NCBI GenBank assembly: GCA_905207425.1
Contig: CAJLLB010000124.1
Location: 1 to 5,411 of the forward strand
Direction of reading: 5' to 3'
Source of the DNA: an uncultured Collinsella sp.
Lineage (GTDB): Bacteria; Actinomycetota; Coriobacteriia; Coriobacteriales; Coriobacteriaceae
DNA: 5,411 bases
The position numbers and the translations under genes are program-made. The first letter of the stretch is position 1; the number at the start of each line of letters is the position of its first letter. The notes under the pieces are model-generated. The model worked only from the letters and a program-made list of their open reading frames with translations. It searched no databases and had not been told where the DNA came from. Shown here one piece after another: positions 4,552-5,411 of the stretch.

Positions 4552-5411
4552 ATGGCTAAGTTTGACATCATCGCCGCGACCGGTTGCCCGACCGGCATTG
4601 CGCACACCTTCATGGCGAAGGAGGCGCTGGAGAAGGCTGCTGCCGAGCGAGGTCTGACCATTAAGGTCGAGACTCATGGCCAAGTCGGCGTCGAGAACGA
4701 GCTCACCAAGAGCGAGATCGCCGGTGCCAAGGCTGTCGTCGTCGCAGCCGATAAGGATGTCCAGGCTGAGCGTTTCGCCGGTAAGCCCATGGTTTCCGTT
4801 GGTGTTTCCAAGGCCCTGTCTGTCGAGGCTGCTGGTAAGCTGATCGACCGCGCGCTCGCCGCCAAGGGCGACGACACGGTTGCAGCCGCTGCCGATATCG
4901 AGGATGAGGTCGAGGAGAAGGAGTCCATCGGCCACATCATCTACAAGCACCTCATGAACGGCGTCAGCCACATGCTGGTCTTCGTTGTTGCTGGTGGTGT
5001 TTTGACCGCTGTCTCGTTCCTGTGGGGCATTACGTCCTTCGATTCGACGGCGTCTGACTACAACAGCTTTGCTGCGATGCTCAAGATCATCGGCGGCATC
5101 GCCATGAACCTTATGGTCCCGGTGCTTTCCGCCTACATCGCCGAATCCATCGGCAAGCGCCCGGCGCTCGTCCCCGGCTTCGTTGCCGGTATGATCGCCA
5201 TCCAGGGCCTGCCTGTTAACGCCGAGACCGGCATGATCGACGCCGGTGGCGCCGGCGTGGGCTTCGGCTTCCTGGGCTATTTTCTGAACAAGATGGAGTT
5301 CTCCATGTCCGCCATCGTGATTGGCATCATCCTAGGCTCTATGGCGGAGAGCAACTTCCGTGGCGCGTTGATGATGTCAGACGGCAGCTTGATGATTTTC
5401 CTAAACCACCC
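4552..5411 (+). CDS. PTS fructose-family EIIBC component, 3'-partial with foreign 3' end
   Basis: Opens MAKFDIIAATGCPTGIAHTF, the start of a fructose-family PTS EIIB domain (about residues 1-102). Cys12 in TGCPTGIAHT is the phosphocysteine that receives phosphate from EIIA. An Ala/Glu-rich linker (about 103-124) leads to EIIC, the membrane channel: YKHLMNGVSHMLVFVVAGGV (131-150), IGGIAMNLMVPVLSAYIAES (180-199) and KRPALVPGFVAGMIA (202-216) match the first part of fructose-type EIIC. The family usually reads MLPFVVAGG; here Pro is Val. No EIIA domain is fused at the N-terminus. After about residue 242 the sequence stops resembling EIIC and becomes TctA-like. About 118 EIIC residues are present, against roughly 330 expected. 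The gene runs off the right edge without a stop. It is divergent from the RpiR-type gene, its probable regulator. The substrate could be fructose or another sugar of this family (mannosylglycerate, for example). Confidence 0.9.
   Translation, partial: MAKFDIIAATGCPTGIAHTFMAKEALEKAAAERGLTIKVETHGQVGVENELTKSEIAGAKAVVVAADKDVQAERFAGKPMVSVGVSKALSVEAAGKLIDRALAAKGDDTVAAAADIEDEVEEKESIGHIIYKHLMNGVSHMLVFVVAGGVLTAVSFLWGITSFDSTASDYNSFAAMLKIIGGIAMNLMVPVLSAYIAESIGKRPALVPGFVAGMIAIQGLPVNAETGMIDAGGAGVGFGFLGYFLNKMEFSMSAIVIGIILGSMAESNFRGALMMSDGSLMIFLNH
5281..5411 (+). other. Foreign segment: TctA-family (tripartite tricarboxylate transporter) C-terminal fragment
   Basis: From about residue 243 of the EIIBC frame the translation reads YFLNKMEFSMSAIVIGIILG followed by SMAESNFRGALMMSDGSLMI and FLNHP. 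This follows the conserved C-terminal pattern of TctA, the 12-TM subunit of tripartite tricarboxylate transporters: FGxxGY-x-(L)-x-K-x-x-F...LG-x-x-x-E-x-x-x-R-x-A-L-x-x-S-x-G...F-x-x-(R/H)P. Fructose-type EIIC has nothing like it. Codons also shift locally: CTA twice, TCA once, TTG twice in about 130 nt. The exact crossover is somewhere in 5260-5283, where both families carry a Gly/Phe-rich FGxLG motif. The donor is unknown; TctA genes are common in Pseudomonadota and some Bacillota. Confidence 0.75.

Noticed and set aside
4316..4657. A small plus-strand frame across the intergenic region into the PTS gene
   Set aside because: It has no ribosome binding site, overlaps regulatory repeats and the real EIIB start in another frame, and its product is low-complexity Arg/Ser-rich.
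4450..4971. A 173-residue minus-strand frame opposite the PTS gene
   Set aside because: It is antisense to a clear EIIB domain, and its Leu/Asp-rich translation mirrors the codon pattern of the sense gene.

Overview
The window reads as a piece of a high-GC Gram-positive gut actinobacterium of the class Coriobacteriia, most likely Collinsella or a close relative. This rests on roughly 60% G+C by eye, NNC/NNG-rich codon use with very frequent GAG/CGC/GTC, strong AGGAG-type ribosome binding sites, and an overlapping tlyA-nadK-recN cluster of the kind seen in Actinobacteria (Mycobacterium tuberculosis has tlyA-ppnK-recN in the same order). The genus is an inference from style, not a database match.

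Layout. On the + strand, positions 342-3362 hold the 3' two-thirds of tlyA (2'-O-methyltransferase-type rRNA methylase/hemolysin family), complete nadK (NAD kinase) and complete recN (SMC-like DNA repair ATPase). They overlap by 4 and 11 nt and so form a translationally coupled operon. A strong inverted repeat at 3381-3413 lies between the convergent ends of recN and a minus-strand RpiR/MurR-family regulator (3422-4279). A 272-bp divergent intergenic region (4280-4551) carries a likely rpiR -10 box, repeated TTTCA/TGAAA half-sites, two pairs of direct repeats, two GC-rich hairpins and a very strong Shine-Dalgarno. It leads into a fructose-family PTS EIIBC gene that runs off the right edge. The divergent RpiR-PTS arrangement suggests local control of sugar uptake by a phosphosugar-sensing regulator.

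The most notable thing is that both ends of the window appear chimeric. Left of about position 342 the tlyA reading frame encodes not the expected S4 RNA-binding domain but part of a cysteine-rich right-handed parallel beta-helix protein. Right of about position 5280 the PTS EIIC frame switches to the C-terminal motif of the TctA family (tripartite tricarboxylate transporter large membrane subunit). Each switch happens inside a glycine-rich motif compatible with both partner families and keeps the frame open. The simplest reading is that this is a short metagenomic contig whose two ends were mis-joined to other genomes through short shared words. It should not be read as two new protein fusions. 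The interior (about 360-5260) looks like ordinary, coherent chromosome. I see no new defence, mobile or RNA system here; the points worth following are the two junctions and the regulatory region at 4280-4551.
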